A stretch of DNA of 64,000 bases from Flavobacterium sp. 83 (GTDB lineage: Bacteria > Bacteroidota > Bacteroidia > Flavobacteriales > Flavobacteriaceae): assembly GCF_000744835.1 (NCBI RefSeq), contig NZ_JQMS01000001.1, forward strand, positions 1,798,001 to 1,862,000. The letters run 5' to 3'. Under the pieces are notes generated by a model, which made no database searches, had not been told where the DNA came from, and was given only the letters and a program-made list of their open reading frames with translations. Shown piece after piece: positions 7,372-16,531 of this stretch. A program made the position numbers and the translations under genes. Each line of letters begins with the position of its first letter. The first letter of the stretch is position 1.

Positions 7372-10020
7372 ATGACATCACAAGACGTACGTAAACAATT
7401 TCTGGATTTTTTTGCATCAAAAGGACACTTAATCGTTCCATCAGCACCCATAGTTCTAAAAGATGACCCAACCCTGATGTTCAACAACTCAGGAATGGCA
7501 CAATTCAAAGAATATTTCCTTGGGAACGCCACGCCAAAAAGCAATAGAATTGCCGATACGCAAAAATGTCTTCGTGTTTCAGGAAAACACAATGACTTAG
7601 AAGATGTAGGCTTTGATACCTACCACCATACCATGTTTGAAATGTTGGGAAACTGGTCTTTTGGAGATTATTTCAAAAAAGAAGCCATCAACTGGGCTTG
7701 GGAACTTTTGACAGAAGTCTATAAAATCCCAAAAGAAAACTTATACGTTTCTGTTTTTGAAGGAAATGAAGAAGAAAACGTACCATTCGACCAAGAAGCT
7801 TGGGATATTTGGAAAGAATTGATTGACGAAGACCGAATCATTCTTGGAAATAAAAAAGACAATTTCTGGGAAATGGGTGATCAGGGACCTTGTGGGCCGT
7901 GTTCAGAAATTCATGTGGATTTACGTTCTGAAGAAGAAAAATTACAAGTTTCAGGAAAAAGCTTAGTAAACAATGACCATCCGCAAGTAGTGGAAATCTG
8001 GAATAATGTGTTTATGGAATTCAACCGTAAAGCCGATGGTTCTCTAGAGAAACTACCAGCAAAACACGTTGATACCGGAATGGGATTTGAGCGTTTGTGC
8101 ATGGCATTACAAGGAAAAACGTCTAATTATGATACGGATGTTTTCACGCCACTTATTGAAAAAGTAGAGCAAATTACAGGATTAAAATACACACCAAATG
8201 ATGTCACTCTGAGCGGAGTCGAAGAGAGCGAAGAACAGAATAAAACCAACATCGCTATTCGTGTCGTGGTGGATCACGTTCGTGCCGTAGCTTTTGCTAT
8301 TGCTGACGGGCAGTTGCCGTCAAACACTGGTGCAGGTTACGTAATTCGTAGAATTTTACGTCGTGCAATTCGTTACGGGTTTACCTTCTTGAATACTAAG
8401 GAACCGTTTATCAATCAATTGGTAGCTGTTTTAGCAAATCAAATGGGGGAGTTTTTCCCGGAAATCAAATCGCAACAACAATTGGTTACCAATGTAATTC
8501 GTGAGGAAGAAGCTTCTTTCTTGAGAACATTAGACCAAGGATTACAGTTGCTGGAAAATGTAGTTACCGAAACGAAAGGAGCAACTGTTTCAGGTGTTAA
8601 AGCATTTGAATTATACGATACTTTCGGGTTTCCAATTGATTTAACCGCATTAATCCTGAGAGAAAAAGGATTTGAATTAGACGAGGCTGGTTTTAACGCT
8701 GCGATGCAAGAACAAAAAAATCGTTCCCGTGCCGCATCAGAAGTTTCTACCGAAGATTGGTCTGTATTGATTCCTGGAAACGTAGAAACATTTGTGGGTT
8801 ACGATCAAACTGAAAGTGATGTGAAAATTACTCGTATCCGTAAAGTCGACAGTAAAAAAGATGGGATTTTATACCAAATCGTTTTAGATAACACACCTTT
8901 CTACCCAGAAGGTGGAGGACAAGTAGGTGACAAAGGGATATTGGTTTCTGCAAATGAAACCATCGAAATCATCGATACCAAAAAAGAAAATAACCTAATT
9001 TTACATTTTGCCAAAAGATTACCAGAGAATGTAAATGCTGGTTTTGTGGCTAAAGTAAATCAGGATTTGAGAAGTTTATCTTCCAGAAATCACTCGGCTA
9101 CACACTTAATGCACCAAGCGTTGAGAAGTATTTTAGGGACACACGTAGAACAAAAAGGTTCCTTGGTAAACCCAAATTATTTGCGTTTTGACTTTTCTCA
9201 TTTTGCTAAAATGACGGAGTCTGAATTACAACAAGTGGAAGATTTTGTAAACGCAAGAATTCAGGAGCAATTGCCACTTATCGAAAGAAGAAATATTCCA
9301 ATTCAGCAAGCTTTAGAAGAAGGCGCAATGGCACTTTTTGGAGAGAAATATGGAGATAATGTGCGTGCTATAAAATTTGGCGAAAGCATGGAATTATGTG
9401 GTGGAATCCATGTAAAAAACACGGCTGAAATCTGGCATTTCAAAATCGTTTCTGAAGGAGCGGTTGCTGCGGGAATTCGTCGTATTGAAGCCATTACCAG
9501 TGATGCGGTAAAAGCGCATTTTGCTTCGTATGAGAACACATTAAATGAAGTGAAATCAGCCTTGAAAAATCCTCAGGATATTTTGAAAGCCGTTTATTCG
9601 ATGCAAGAAGAAAATGCCAAATTAGCCAAACAAATTGAAGCTTTGGTAAAAGATAAAGTAAAAAACTTGAAAGCGAGTTTAACAGTTGAAATACAGGAAA
9701 TAAACGGCGTTCAATTCTTGGCAAAACAAGTAGATTTGAATCCGGAAGGAGCAAAAGATTTGGCTTACGAATTAGGAAATTTAGGGAATAACTTATTTTT
9801 GGTTTTGGCTACAGCCGACGAAGAAAAACCAATGTTAACCTGTTATGTTTCTAAAGAATTAGTCGCAGAAAAAAATCTAAATGCAGGACAAGTGGTTCGT
9901 GAATTGGGTAAGTTTATCCAAGGTGGCGGTGGTGGACAACCGTTTTTTGCGACAGCAGGAGGAAAGAATGTAGCTGGAATTCAACAAGCTTTAGAAAAAG
10001 CAGTTGATTTTGTAAAATAA
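7372..10020 (+). CDS. alaS: Alanine--tRNA ligase
   Basis: 882 residues, full length. The class II aminoacylation core opens with [25 protein letters not shown] and [21 protein letters not shown] tRNA-recognition helical region includes [19 protein letters not shown]. The editing domain has zinc ligands H574 and H578 (NHSATHLMH), C676 and H680 (CGGIH). The C-Ala tail contains GGGGGQP at about 851. It charges tRNA-Ala and clears Ser/Gly errors. Residues 277-289 ([13 protein letters not shown]) look like an in-frame insertion of a dispersed repeat, between the normal flanks LKYTPN and NKTNIAIR. The protein is otherwise intact and expected to be essential. Confidence 0.98.
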   Translation: MTSQDVRKQFLDFFASKGHLIVPSAPIVLKDDPTLMFNNSGMAQFKEYFLGNATPKSNRIADTQKCLRVSGKHNDLEDVGFDTYHHTMFEMLGNWSFGDYFKKEAINWAWELLTEVYKIPKENLYVSVFEGNEEENVPFDQEAWDIWKELIDEDRIILGNKKDNFWEMGDQGPCGPCSEIHVDLRSEEEKLQVSGKSLVNNDHPQVVEIWNNVFMEFNRKADGSLEKLPAKHVDTGMGFERLCMALQGKTSNYDTDVFTPLIEKVEQITGLKYTPNDVTLSGVEESEEQNKTNIAIRVVVDHVRAVAFAIADGQLPSNTGAGYVIRRILRRAIRYGFTFLNTKEPFINQLVAVLANQMGEFFPEIKSQQQLVTNVIREEEASFLRTLDQGLQLLENVVTETKGATVSGVKAFELYDTFGFPIDLTALILREKGFELDEAGFNAAMQEQKNRSRAASEVSTEDWSVLIPGNVETFVGYDQTESDVKITRIRKVDSKKDGILYQIVLDNTPFYPEGGGQVGDKGILVSANETIEIIDTKKENNLILHFAKRLPENVNAGFVAKVNQDLRSLSSRNHSATHLMHQALRSILGTHVEQKGSLVNPNYLRFDFSHFAKMTESELQQVEDFVNARIQEQLPLIERRNIPIQQALEEGAMALFGEKYGDNVRAIKFGESMELCGGIHVKNTAEIWHFKIVSEGAVAAGIRRIEAITSDAVKAHFASYENTLNEVKSALKNPQDILKAVYSMQEENAKLAKQIEALVKDKVKNLKASLTVEIQEINGVQFLAKQVDLNPEGAKDLAYELGNLGNNLFLVLATADEEKPMLTCYVSKELVAEKNLNAGQVVRELGKFIQGGGGGQPFFATAGGKNVAGIQQALEKAVDFVK
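8203..8230. repeat. Dispersed repeat copy inside alaS
   Basis: The stretch around CACTCTGAGCGGAGTCGAAG (8205-8224) matches, in inverted orientation, the TTCGACTTCGCTCAGG motif in the intergenic repeat at 12.75 kb. It encodes VTLSGVEE in frame within AlaRS, a string I recall from other Bacteroidota proteins carrying this repeat. No stop or frameshift results. Confidence 0.6.
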
Positions 10021-10043
10021 AAATATTTTATTTTTTATGATAA

Positions 10044-10085
10044 AAACCCTTTTAGGACTTAGGTTCTAAAAGGGTTTATTTTTTG
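10044..10085 (+). terminator. Terminator of alaS
   Basis: The 12-bp stem AAACCCTTTTAG / CTAAAAGGGTTT encloses a 10-nt loop and is followed by ATTTTTTG. It lies 23 nt after the alaS stop codon. Confidence 0.85.
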
Positions 10086-10260
10086 TTCAATACCTGTTTT
10101 TATAGTATTTACATGGCGTTGCAATTAGATTTAAAAAAATAGTAGTTCAACCGAAATATAAGGATTGTAACGATGATTATTGTGGCTTTTATTTTATTTT
10201 TCTAGGTTTGGTTGATATAGTACCAAGAGATTTTAAGATGGATGCGATTTATTTACTATA

Positions 10261-11025
10261 ATGAAAAAAATAAATTATATATTTTGGTTATTATCGATTT
10301 TTTTGTTCACACTTTATTCGTGTTCAAATGATCAGGACAATAGTATAAAATTGTTAAAAAAGATTGTTTCTACTTCAACCGATGGCACTTCAGTAACAAC
10401 TTTGTTTACCTATAATGGGAATGAAATAGTAAGTATTGATGGCGTTCAGAAACATACAGACTTTACGTATGCGGATGGTTTGATTTCGAAAATTGTAATA
10501 TTAAATAAAATAAATCAAGTTCTCGAAACTATAGAATATACTTATGTTGCAGGCAAATTGGTGCGTGCAAAGTCTTTAAATAATTATGTGATAAATTACA
10601 TTCATAATTCAGATAAAACGGTTTCGTATGAAAAATTTGAGATTGGCTCCGGAAATCAGGAAGTAAAAGAATATCATGGAGTATTGTATTTTGAAAACGA
10701 AAATTTTATCAAAGATGAAAGAATATTAGACAACATGGAGGCGGGTGTTTTGTCAAAATACAGTATTAGTTTTCAGTATGATTCGAAACATAATCCGTTG
10801 TATAATATTTCGGGATACAAAAAGCTGTTAGATTATAACGAAGGAATCTCATCTAATAATAGTCTTATAAGTACTGTGATTACAAGTGTTTCTAAAGATG
10901 ACCAAATACTATCTTCCGCTAAATTTTATAAAAATGCCTTTACATACGATTTAGACAACTATCCCGTAAAACAGGTTTCAGAGAATGGAAATACAGGTTT
11001 TTTGACAACAATATACTTCTATTAA
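10261..11025 (+). CDS. Putative lipoprotein of unknown function
   Basis: 254 residues. A signal peptide with lipobox (FLFTLYSC, Cys near 21) is followed by CSNDQDNS. The body is built of short beta-strand repeats such as TLFTYNGNEIVSIDG, HTDFTYADGLISKIV and IEYTYVAGKLVRAKS, resembling YD-repeat-like antiparallel strands found in many Bacteroidota lipoproteins. No catalytic motif is visible. It is a single gene with its own terminators on either side. The role is unknown. Confidence 0.75.
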   Translation: MKKINYIFWLLSIFLFTLYSCSNDQDNSIKLLKKIVSTSTDGTSVTTLFTYNGNEIVSIDGVQKHTDFTYADGLISKIVILNKINQVLETIEYTYVAGKLVRAKSLNNYVINYIHNSDKTVSYEKFEIGSGNQEVKEYHGVLYFENENFIKDERILDNMEAGVLSKYSISFQYDSKHNPLYNISGYKKLLDYNEGISSNNSLISTVITSVSKDDQILSSAKFYKNAFTYDLDNYPVKQVSENGNTGFLTTIYFY

Positions 11026-11044
11026 GAAAATATTTATTTTATAG

Positions 11045-11084
11045 AAACCCTTTCAGAACCATAAATTCTGAAAGGGTTTTTTAA
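11045..11084 (+). terminator. Terminator of the 10.3-kb lipoprotein gene
   Basis: AACCCTTTCAGAA pairs with TTCTGAAAGGGTT, followed by a T run. The core resembles the alaS terminator stem (AACCCTTT/AAAGGGTT). Confidence 0.85.
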
Positions 11085-11155
11085 TACTAATGAAAAAAGA
11101 ACTAAACCCCATTTAATTCGCTAAAATTATTCAAATTTGTAGTAAATTATAAATA

Positions 11156-12106
11156 ATGCAATTCAGAACCGAAATTCCTATTCTTCAAAGTAATTATCCC
11201 ATAGACTATAATTCAAAAATTATGTCTTTAGGTTCTTGTTTTGCAGTAAATATGGCGGAGAAATTGGATTATTTTAAATTTCAAAATAGCTGTAATCCGG
11301 TTGGTATTTTGTTCCATCCGTTGGCGATTGAAAAGCTGATTGATTTTGCTGTGTCCGAAAAGCAATTTACAGAAAATGATATTTTTTTTCATAATGAAAG
11401 CTGGCATTGTTTTGATGTACATTCGGATTTGAGTAATTCAAATAAAGAGGATTTATTAACGTCTTTAAATGCAATAATCAAATCTACAAAACTGCAATTG
11501 CAAGACGCTTCCCATATTATTATCACTTACGGAACGTCATGGGTATATCGAAATATTGAAAGCGATTCTATTGTGGCCAATTGCCATAAAGTGCCACAAA
11601 AGCAGTTTGCGAAAGAATTGCTTACTGTTGAAGAAATAGAAAAAAGTATTGCTAATACAGTGAAATCAATCCATGCTGGAAATCCGGATTGCAAGATTAT
11701 TTTCACGGTTTCACCAGTACGACACATCAAGGATGGTTTTGTGGAAAATCAATGGAGCAAAGCCAATATAATTAGTGCGCTTCATGAGGCTTTTGACTTT
11801 CGACTTTCGACTATAAATTACTTTCCTTCTTACGAAATCATGATGGATGAACTTCGGGATTACCGTTTTTATGCCGAAGATATGTTGCATCCTAATCAAG
11901 TGGCAATTGATTATATTTGGAAGCGTTTCAAGGAAACTACCATTTCAGAAACCGCTTTTGCTACAATGGAAGAAGTAGAAAGTATTCAAAAAAGTCTTTC
12001 ACACAGGCCTTTTAACCCAAATTCTGAAAGTCATTTAAAGTTTCAGTCCAAAGTCAGAGAAAAAATCACTAAATTGGAAAATCAATATTCATTTATGAAA
12101 TTTTAA
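11156..12106 (+). CDS. GSCFA domain-containing protein
   Basis: 316 residues. The family signature is present as IMSLGSCFAVNMAEKL near residues 21-36. Further conserved parts include HNESWHCFDVHS, IITYGTSWVYRN, NCHKVPQKQF, FTVSPVRHIKDG and FYAEDMLHPNQVAIDYIW. The G-S-C-F serine and the late DxxH (DMLHP) resemble the catalytic Ser and Asp/His of SGNH-type esterases, so hydrolase activity is likely but unproven. The stop is 2 nt from the start of a DUF4230 gene, so the two form an operon. Confidence 0.9.
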   Translation: MQFRTEIPILQSNYPIDYNSKIMSLGSCFAVNMAEKLDYFKFQNSCNPVGILFHPLAIEKLIDFAVSEKQFTENDIFFHNESWHCFDVHSDLSNSNKEDLLTSLNAIIKSTKLQLQDASHIIITYGTSWVYRNIESDSIVANCHKVPQKQFAKELLTVEEIEKSIANTVKSIHAGNPDCKIIFTVSPVRHIKDGFVENQWSKANIISALHEAFDFRLSTINYFPSYEIMMDELRDYRFYAEDMLHPNQVAIDYIWKRFKETTISETAFATMEEVESIQKSLSHRPFNPNSESHLKFQSKVREKITKLENQYSFMKF

Positions 12107-12108
12107 TT

Positions 12109-12729
12109 ATGCTGAGAAGAATACTTATTGGAATAGCAGTTATCGGTGGAATATTTTTGTTATTTAAATATTGCGATTTTAAGAAAAAAGATGATGAAGA
12201 TATCACGTACAACACAAATCTCATTCAGCAACAAATTCTGAACGTAGGTAAATTGGTAGTTACAGAAGGCCATTTTTCTGAAGTGATCACCTATAAAAAT
12301 CAACAAAAATACTTGTTGGATATGCTTTCTTTCGAGAAAAAAGCTTTGGTGGTTGTCAATGCCGATGTGACTGTAGCGTATGATTTGCATAAAATGAAAT
12401 ATGACATTGATGAGAAAAACAAGACCATAACGATTGTAAGTATTCCAAAAGAAGAAATAAAAATCAGTCCTGACATTCAATTTTATGATGTAGAGCAAAG
12501 TAAACTGAATCCTTTTACGGGAGATGATTACAACAAAATCAATAGGTCAGTTAAAGCTAATCTAGCTAAGAAAATTGAAAAATCGTCACTCAAAAATAAT
12601 GCTCAAAACCGCTTAATTAGTGAATTGTCCAAAATATTGATTCTGACCAATACCATGGGGTGGAAATTGCAATACGAAGGAAAAGTAATCGAAAGCGAGA
12701 AAGATTTTGGTAAGCAAATAAAATTATAA
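12109..12729 (+). CDS. DUF4230 domain-containing membrane-anchored protein
   Basis: 206 residues. An N-terminal membrane anchor (about 4-20, RILIGIAVIGGIFLLF) precedes a DUF4230 domain: VGKLVVTEGHFSEVITYKN, KALVVVNADVTVAYDLHKM and ITIVSIPKEEIKISPDIQF. The function of this domain is unknown. It is the second gene of the GSCFA operon and ends at a repeat-rich intergenic region facing phhA. Confidence 0.85.
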   Translation: MLRRILIGIAVIGGIFLLFKYCDFKKKDDEDITYNTNLIQQQILNVGKLVVTEGHFSEVITYKNQQKYLLDMLSFEKKALVVVNADVTVAYDLHKMKYDIDEKNKTITIVSIPKEEIKISPDIQFYDVEQSKLNPFTGDDYNKINRSVKANLAKKIEKSSLKNNAQNRLISELSKILILTNTMGWKLQYEGKVIESEKDFGKQIKL

Positions 12730-12737
12730 AGACTTCT

Positions 12738-12847
12738 CTGTCAGGTTGAGTCCGTTCGACTTCGCTCAGGATAAACTAAAGTCGAAACCATTTTTAGGGG
12801 TCTTTATTTATAGACCTAATAACCTCGACTGCGCTCGATTTGACAAA
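12738..12847. repeat. Intergenic repeat with inverted TCGACT..GCGCTC motifs and a hairpin
   Basis: Located between the convergent DUF4230 and phhA genes. It holds CTGTCAGGTTGAG, TTCGACTTCGCTCAGG and the related TCGACTGCGCTCGATTTGAC. Between them is a dyad around AGGGGTCT..AGACCTAA (12796-12819) that could terminate both converging transcripts. The motif family recurs inside alaS at 8.2 kb. Confidence 0.65.
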
Positions 12848-12855
12848 AATAAGAT

Positions 12856-14613
12856 TTAAGCCTTCTCTTTATCAAAAATCAAATCCAAACCACCAGCAAT
12901 CAAATGCGCTACTTCGGGTCTTTTTTCTTTTAATTGATCGAGATAAGTTATTACTTCCTGTAACAATTGAGGTTCGTTTTGGTTTTTCAAAAGCTCCGTG
13001 ATTTCAACAGCGAGCAACCAGTCGTTTGGATGATTGGTACGCAATTTATCAAAAATTGGTACCAATGAAGTTTCTGTATCCTTAGTTTCTCTTATGTTTC
13101 GAATTGTTTGGTATAAAACCTCTAAATCGTCACGTTCAGCAGTGTGTTTTGCCTTGATGGTTTTGCTTGTTGGAACGTGTGAAATCAAATCAAAACTATT
13201 CACATCAGCGGGGCCTGAAAAAGCCGAAATCACTTTTTTTCCTATCGCCATATCGTAATTTCCCCATTCCGGTTGAAACAAAACAGTTTCTCCGTGAGTC
13301 ACGGTGCAATTCTTTAAACTGATTAAAATAATCTCTCCGTGCAGATTTCTGGAACCTGTAATGATTTCTCCTTTTACGGTGATATCACCTTCAAATTCCA
13401 GCGTTACACTTTTGTTTTCAGTAATAGAATAGGCGCTTAAATCTCTTGGGCTCATGTCTTCAATCGCGAGATTTATTCCTTTGAGTTTTCCAATAGGACT
13501 TCCAAAACCTTCGGCATGTTTGATTGTTCCATGACCCACTAATTCTTTTTCTCTGTACGACAAAGCTGTTTTTCCAGTTGTTTGGATGTAAACGGGTTTT
13601 CCTTCTTCTTCAATAACATTTGTGAAAACTCCCGAAATTTGAATTCCGGTGCTCAATTCAATCGTCCCTAAAGCATTGGAATGAATCAGTTTATTAATCC
13701 CCGATAATCCTCCGGTGCGCAACGCCATTTTATTGGCAAACTCTTCTAAAACCAGGCTTAAATAAGCAAAATTTGGAGTGACATAAAGTTGCGGTTGCAG
13801 TTTGGTAATATCAAAACTTTGGTTCGCTGCTGATATATCGTAAGGAATTTTATTAACGTTATCCGTCATACACCAAGCACTTTCTCCGATAGACGAAAGC
13901 AGTCCGGCACCGTATATTTTTGGATTGTCGATGGTTCCTATTAAACCATATTCTACGGTCCACCAATGCAGGTTTCGGATTTGTGCCATTTCCGATAATT
14001 CACCCATGTTGTTCTGCAAATCTTCCACTGCTTTTTCGGCAGCATCAATATCAGCTTGCGGCGTATCTTCGGCTTCTTTCAAGATAGAAAGCAGTCGGAT
14101 GGCTTCGTACATTTGGTAATCTTTATGTGAAGAAATCGCTTTACAGCCTATTTCTCCAAAACGACGCAGGTATTCTGCATATTCAGGATTGGCAATAATG
14201 GGCGCATGACCAGCACCTTCGTGAATAATATCTGGCGCGGGCGTGTATTCTATATGTTCGAGCTGACGAATGTCGGAGGCAATTACAAGCACATTATAGG
14301 CCTGAAATTCCATAAAAGCATTTGGCGGAATAAAACCATCTACAGCAACCGCTGCCCAACCTATTTCGGTGAGAATCCTATTCATGCCGTACATACTTGG
14401 AATGTTGTCAACTTCGACTCCCGTTTTTTTTAAACCTTCGAGGTAAGAGCTATGTGCAACTTTCGAAAGATAATTTACGTTTTTGCGCATTACATACCGC
14501 CAAACTGCCTGGTTTATAGGTGTGTAGTCGTTATAATCCTGAGGCTTAATAAATTGCTTTAAGTGCTTTGGTAATCGGTCTAATAATGGATTACTTTCTA
14601 TAGTTGAGTTCAT
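12856..14613 (-). CDS. phhA: Aromatic amino acid hydroxylase (phenylalanine 4-monooxygenase type) with long C-terminal extension
   Basis: 585 residues, about twice the usual bacterial PhhA. The catalytic domain (about 30-330) has the iron ligands H131 and H136 in PDIIHEGAGHAP and E221 in HWWTVEYGL. It should hydroxylate phenylalanine (or a related aromatic amino acid) using tetrahydropterin, Fe(II) and O2. Residues about 335-585 form an extra region unlike known hydroxylase parts: TTGKTALSYREKELVGHG, TLEFEGDITVKGEIITGSRN and a helical end. Long forms of this kind occur in Bacteroidota (recollection). A -7 box lies 26 nt upstream and a hairpin element begins just behind it. Confidence 0.88.
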   Translation of the reverse strand: MNSTIESNPLLDRLPKHLKQFIKPQDYNDYTPINQAVWRYVMRKNVNYLSKVAHSSYLEGLKKTGVEVDNIPSMYGMNRILTEIGWAAVAVDGFIPPNAFMEFQAYNVLVIASDIRQLEHIEYTPAPDIIHEGAGHAPIIANPEYAEYLRRFGEIGCKAISSHKDYQMYEAIRLLSILKEAEDTPQADIDAAEKAVEDLQNNMGELSEMAQIRNLHWWTVEYGLIGTIDNPKIYGAGLLSSIGESAWCMTDNVNKIPYDISAANQSFDITKLQPQLYVTPNFAYLSLVLEEFANKMALRTGGLSGINKLIHSNALGTIELSTGIQISGVFTNVIEEEGKPVYIQTTGKTALSYREKELVGHGTIKHAEGFGSPIGKLKGINLAIEDMSPRDLSAYSITENKSVTLEFEGDITVKGEIITGSRNLHGEIILISLKNCTVTHGETVLFQPEWGNYDMAIGKKVISAFSGPADVNSFDLISHVPTSKTIKAKHTAERDDLEVLYQTIRNIRETKDTETSLVPIFDKLRTNHPNDWLLAVEITELLKNQNEPQLLQEVITYLDQLKEKRPEVAHLIAGGLDLIFDKEKA

Positions 14614-14638
14614 TTTCGAAATCGTTGTAGTTGTGGTG

Positions 14639-14646
14639 CAAAAGTA
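14639..14646 (-). promoter_or_regulatory. -7 box of phhA
   Basis: The minus strand reads TACTTTTG, matching TAnnTTTG. The predicted start near 14633 gives a leader of about 20 nt. The expected -33 region falls at the edge of hairpin element B. Confidence 0.5.
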
Positions 14647-14656
14647 CGAATTTCAG

Positions 14657-14800
14657 GAGCTATTTCCCGCTTTTCATTGCAAGTTTTTGCAACCCCGTTT
14701 GTTTTTCTTATTTATAAAAGAGCTTCCTTTGGTCGCTTTTTATAAATAAGAAAAACTAAAACGGCTTTCGCAAAAAGCTTTTCATTCCACTCTGGGCTAG
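14657..14800. repeat. Dispersed long-hairpin element, copy B
   Basis: Edges are GAGCTATTTCCCGCTTTTC and TTCATTCCACTCTGGGCTA. The arms 14701-14719 and 14738-14756 are a perfect 19-bp inverted repeat. The loop at 14720-14737 is GAGCTTCCTTTGGTCGCT. The element lies immediately upstream of the phhA promoter and downstream of no gene on its own strand except by read-through. Confidence 0.8.
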
Positions 14801-14836
14801 GGAAGTTGGGGCGTGAATGATGAATTTTTAGATTTA

Positions 14837-15970
14837 TTACTTCACCAATTCAAATACCAATACCTGCGTTTTCTGTTTATCTGAAAAATTATTATCTGAA
14901 ACAAAAATGATCGATGGATTGCCATTTGTTAGTTTTGGTCCAAAAGTAAGGCCTTCAATATTATCAATAAAAATTCCCAAATCATCCATGTTCAGTATCA
15001 GTTTTTTTGATGCTAATTCAAAATTTTGGTTCTTTAACGAACCATAGTTTTTAACATTAGTTGCTTTTTTTAAATCACATAAAAATACTTTTATCGTGCA
15101 GGCTTGTGTTCCGGTAGAGTAGGAGCGTTCCACAACCAGCAACTGGTTTTTACCATAATACTGAATTGCTGAAACGCCATTGACAGCAAAAGCACCTTTC
15201 GGATTGGGTTCAAGTGCAATAGGTTCCAGTTGGTATCCGTATTGAGCAGTGTTCTTCTTTGTTTTGGCACTAAATTGATACAATCTGATCAAACCTCCTT
15301 TACTGGTATTGGCTTGGTTGCTATCTTCAAAAAGAGGTTCTTCAATATTGGTGTAGATATTGTTGTGTTTAAAGTCAAAAGAGATTCCTTCTAGTGTTCC
15401 GTTATTTCTAGGCCCTTTTTCCTCTTTTTGTATTTCTAAATTAGCTGGCAATGTGGCTTTGCCAAGAAAATTACCTTTTAAATCTATAAAATTTAGGGAA
15501 GGATTTTGTAAAATTAATTTATCTGTAGTAACTACACGAGCGCCTTCGCTAGTCCAAACTAAGGAATTGGTTTTTGAATTGTATCGGATATCCTCTGGGT
15601 CACATGCCGTTGAAGGACTAGTACTCCAGTTGCCATAATTTTTTCCGGCTTCATCTTTTAAATAAGTTACGTTTTGAAAATCAATATTTTTTATCTTGTC
15701 TTCATCTAAATGAATCTTCGCCGTGTAAAATCTGGAATCGTTGAAAACTGATCTGTCATCACATATCAGGTAATACAAATCGTTTTTTACATCATAGTCG
15801 ATTCCTGATAAACCGCCCACTTTAGTATTCTGAAAAGTTTTGTCAAAAGGAATTTCAATGGAACTGATAAGTTTTAAACTAGGAGTAAGTTTGTTTTGGG
15901 TTGATTGTCTTAAATTGGAACAAGAAAGAAGAATGGCTTGTAAAACAATTAGGAATAAAAATTTACGCAT
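14837..15970 (-). CDS. Phytase-like esterase domain lipoprotein (PF13449 type)
   Basis: 377 residues. The signal peptide has lipobox AILLSC (Cys17). The domain starts with VGGLSGIDYDVKNDLYYLIC and has DPEDIRYN, LEGISFDFKHNNIY, FAVNGVSAIQYYGKNQLLVV and a final NIEGLTFGPKL. These are the beta-propeller blades of the 'esterase-like activity of phytase' family. Substrate is unknown, and the protein is expected to face the periplasm or cell surface. It has no obvious operon partner. Confidence 0.85.
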   Translation of the reverse strand: MRKFLFLIVLQAILLSCSNLRQSTQNKLTPSLKLISSIEIPFDKTFQNTKVGGLSGIDYDVKNDLYYLICDDRSVFNDSRFYTAKIHLDEDKIKNIDFQNVTYLKDEAGKNYGNWSTSPSTACDPEDIRYNSKTNSLVWTSEGARVVTTDKLILQNPSLNFIDLKGNFLGKATLPANLEIQKEEKGPRNNGTLEGISFDFKHNNIYTNIEEPLFEDSNQANTSKGGLIRLYQFSAKTKKNTAQYGYQLEPIALEPNPKGAFAVNGVSAIQYYGKNQLLVVERSYSTGTQACTIKVFLCDLKKATNVKNYGSLKNQNFELASKKLILNMDDLGIFIDNIEGLTFGPKLTNGNPSIIFVSDNNFSDKQKTQVLVFELVK

Positions 15971-16084
15971 ATTTTTTATAAAGTATAGAATCGGTTAAAT
16001 TCTTAGTTAAATTGTGTTTTTTATCAAAAATAAGAGTAATTACAATGAAGTTAAAAGATTAGTCTTTAAGGATAGGTTATGTAT

Positions 16085-16471
16085 TTAGTTCTTTTCTATG
16101 TTTCTGAAATACTCAATTTTATAGTTGAACATTTCGGCCATATTCTTGGCACGAAGTTTTGCTTCATCAGCTAGTGGGCCTTCGAATAAATTATTGGTCG
16201 TTTCGGTGAAAATTTCCATCCAGCGTTCAAAGTGTTCTTTGGCAACTGGCAATTGTTTGTGTGGTGGAAAAGGACTGCCGCAATAGGTGTGCTCTTCAAG
16301 TAAAATAGTTTGCCAGAAGCGATACATTTTTTCCAAATGTTCTGGCCAGCGGTTGCCTATTTTTTCATTGAATATAATTCCAATAAATTCATCTTTTTGA
16401 ACTTTAGAATAAAAAGTATCAACAAGCAATTTGATATCTTCAAGATTGGTAATATCCGTAAGTTGTGTCAT
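16085..16471 (-). CDS. Group III truncated hemoglobin
   Basis: 128 residues from the ATG at 16471 (MTQLTDITNLEDIKLLVDTF). An ATG 9 codons further upstream overlaps the preceding gene's terminator and is unlikely to be used. The 2-over-2 globin fold shows FYSKVQKDEFIGIIF, a WPEHLEKMYRFWQTILL helix and the proximal-histidine region PFPPHKQLPVAKEHFERW. Members bind haem and O2/NO or act in redox or detoxification; the role here is not fixed. Co-directional with the DUF4136 gene but separated by a terminator. Confidence 0.92.
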   Translation of the reverse strand: MTQLTDITNLEDIKLLVDTFYSKVQKDEFIGIIFNEKIGNRWPEHLEKMYRFWQTILLEEHTYCGSPFPPHKQLPVAKEHFERWMEIFTETTNNLFEGPLADEAKLRAKNMAEMFNYKIEYFRNIEKN

Positions 16472-16483
16472 GATTTGGTATAA

Positions 16484-16511
16484 AAAAAGCCTACGCAAAG
16501 GTAGACTTTTA
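16484..16511 (-). terminator. Terminator of the DUF4136 lipoprotein gene
   Basis: On the minus strand, AAAAGTCTAC pairs with GTAGGCTTTT (one mismatch) around a 6-nt loop and is followed by a T run. It lies just before the globin start codon and rules against the longer globin start. Confidence 0.65.
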
Positions 16512-16531
16512 TGTTTAAATTTAAGGTCAAA

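Noticed and set aside
16472..16498. Longer start for the truncated globin (MRRLFLYQI..)
   Set aside because: It overlaps the terminator of the upstream DUF4136 gene; the family starts at the MTQLTD position.
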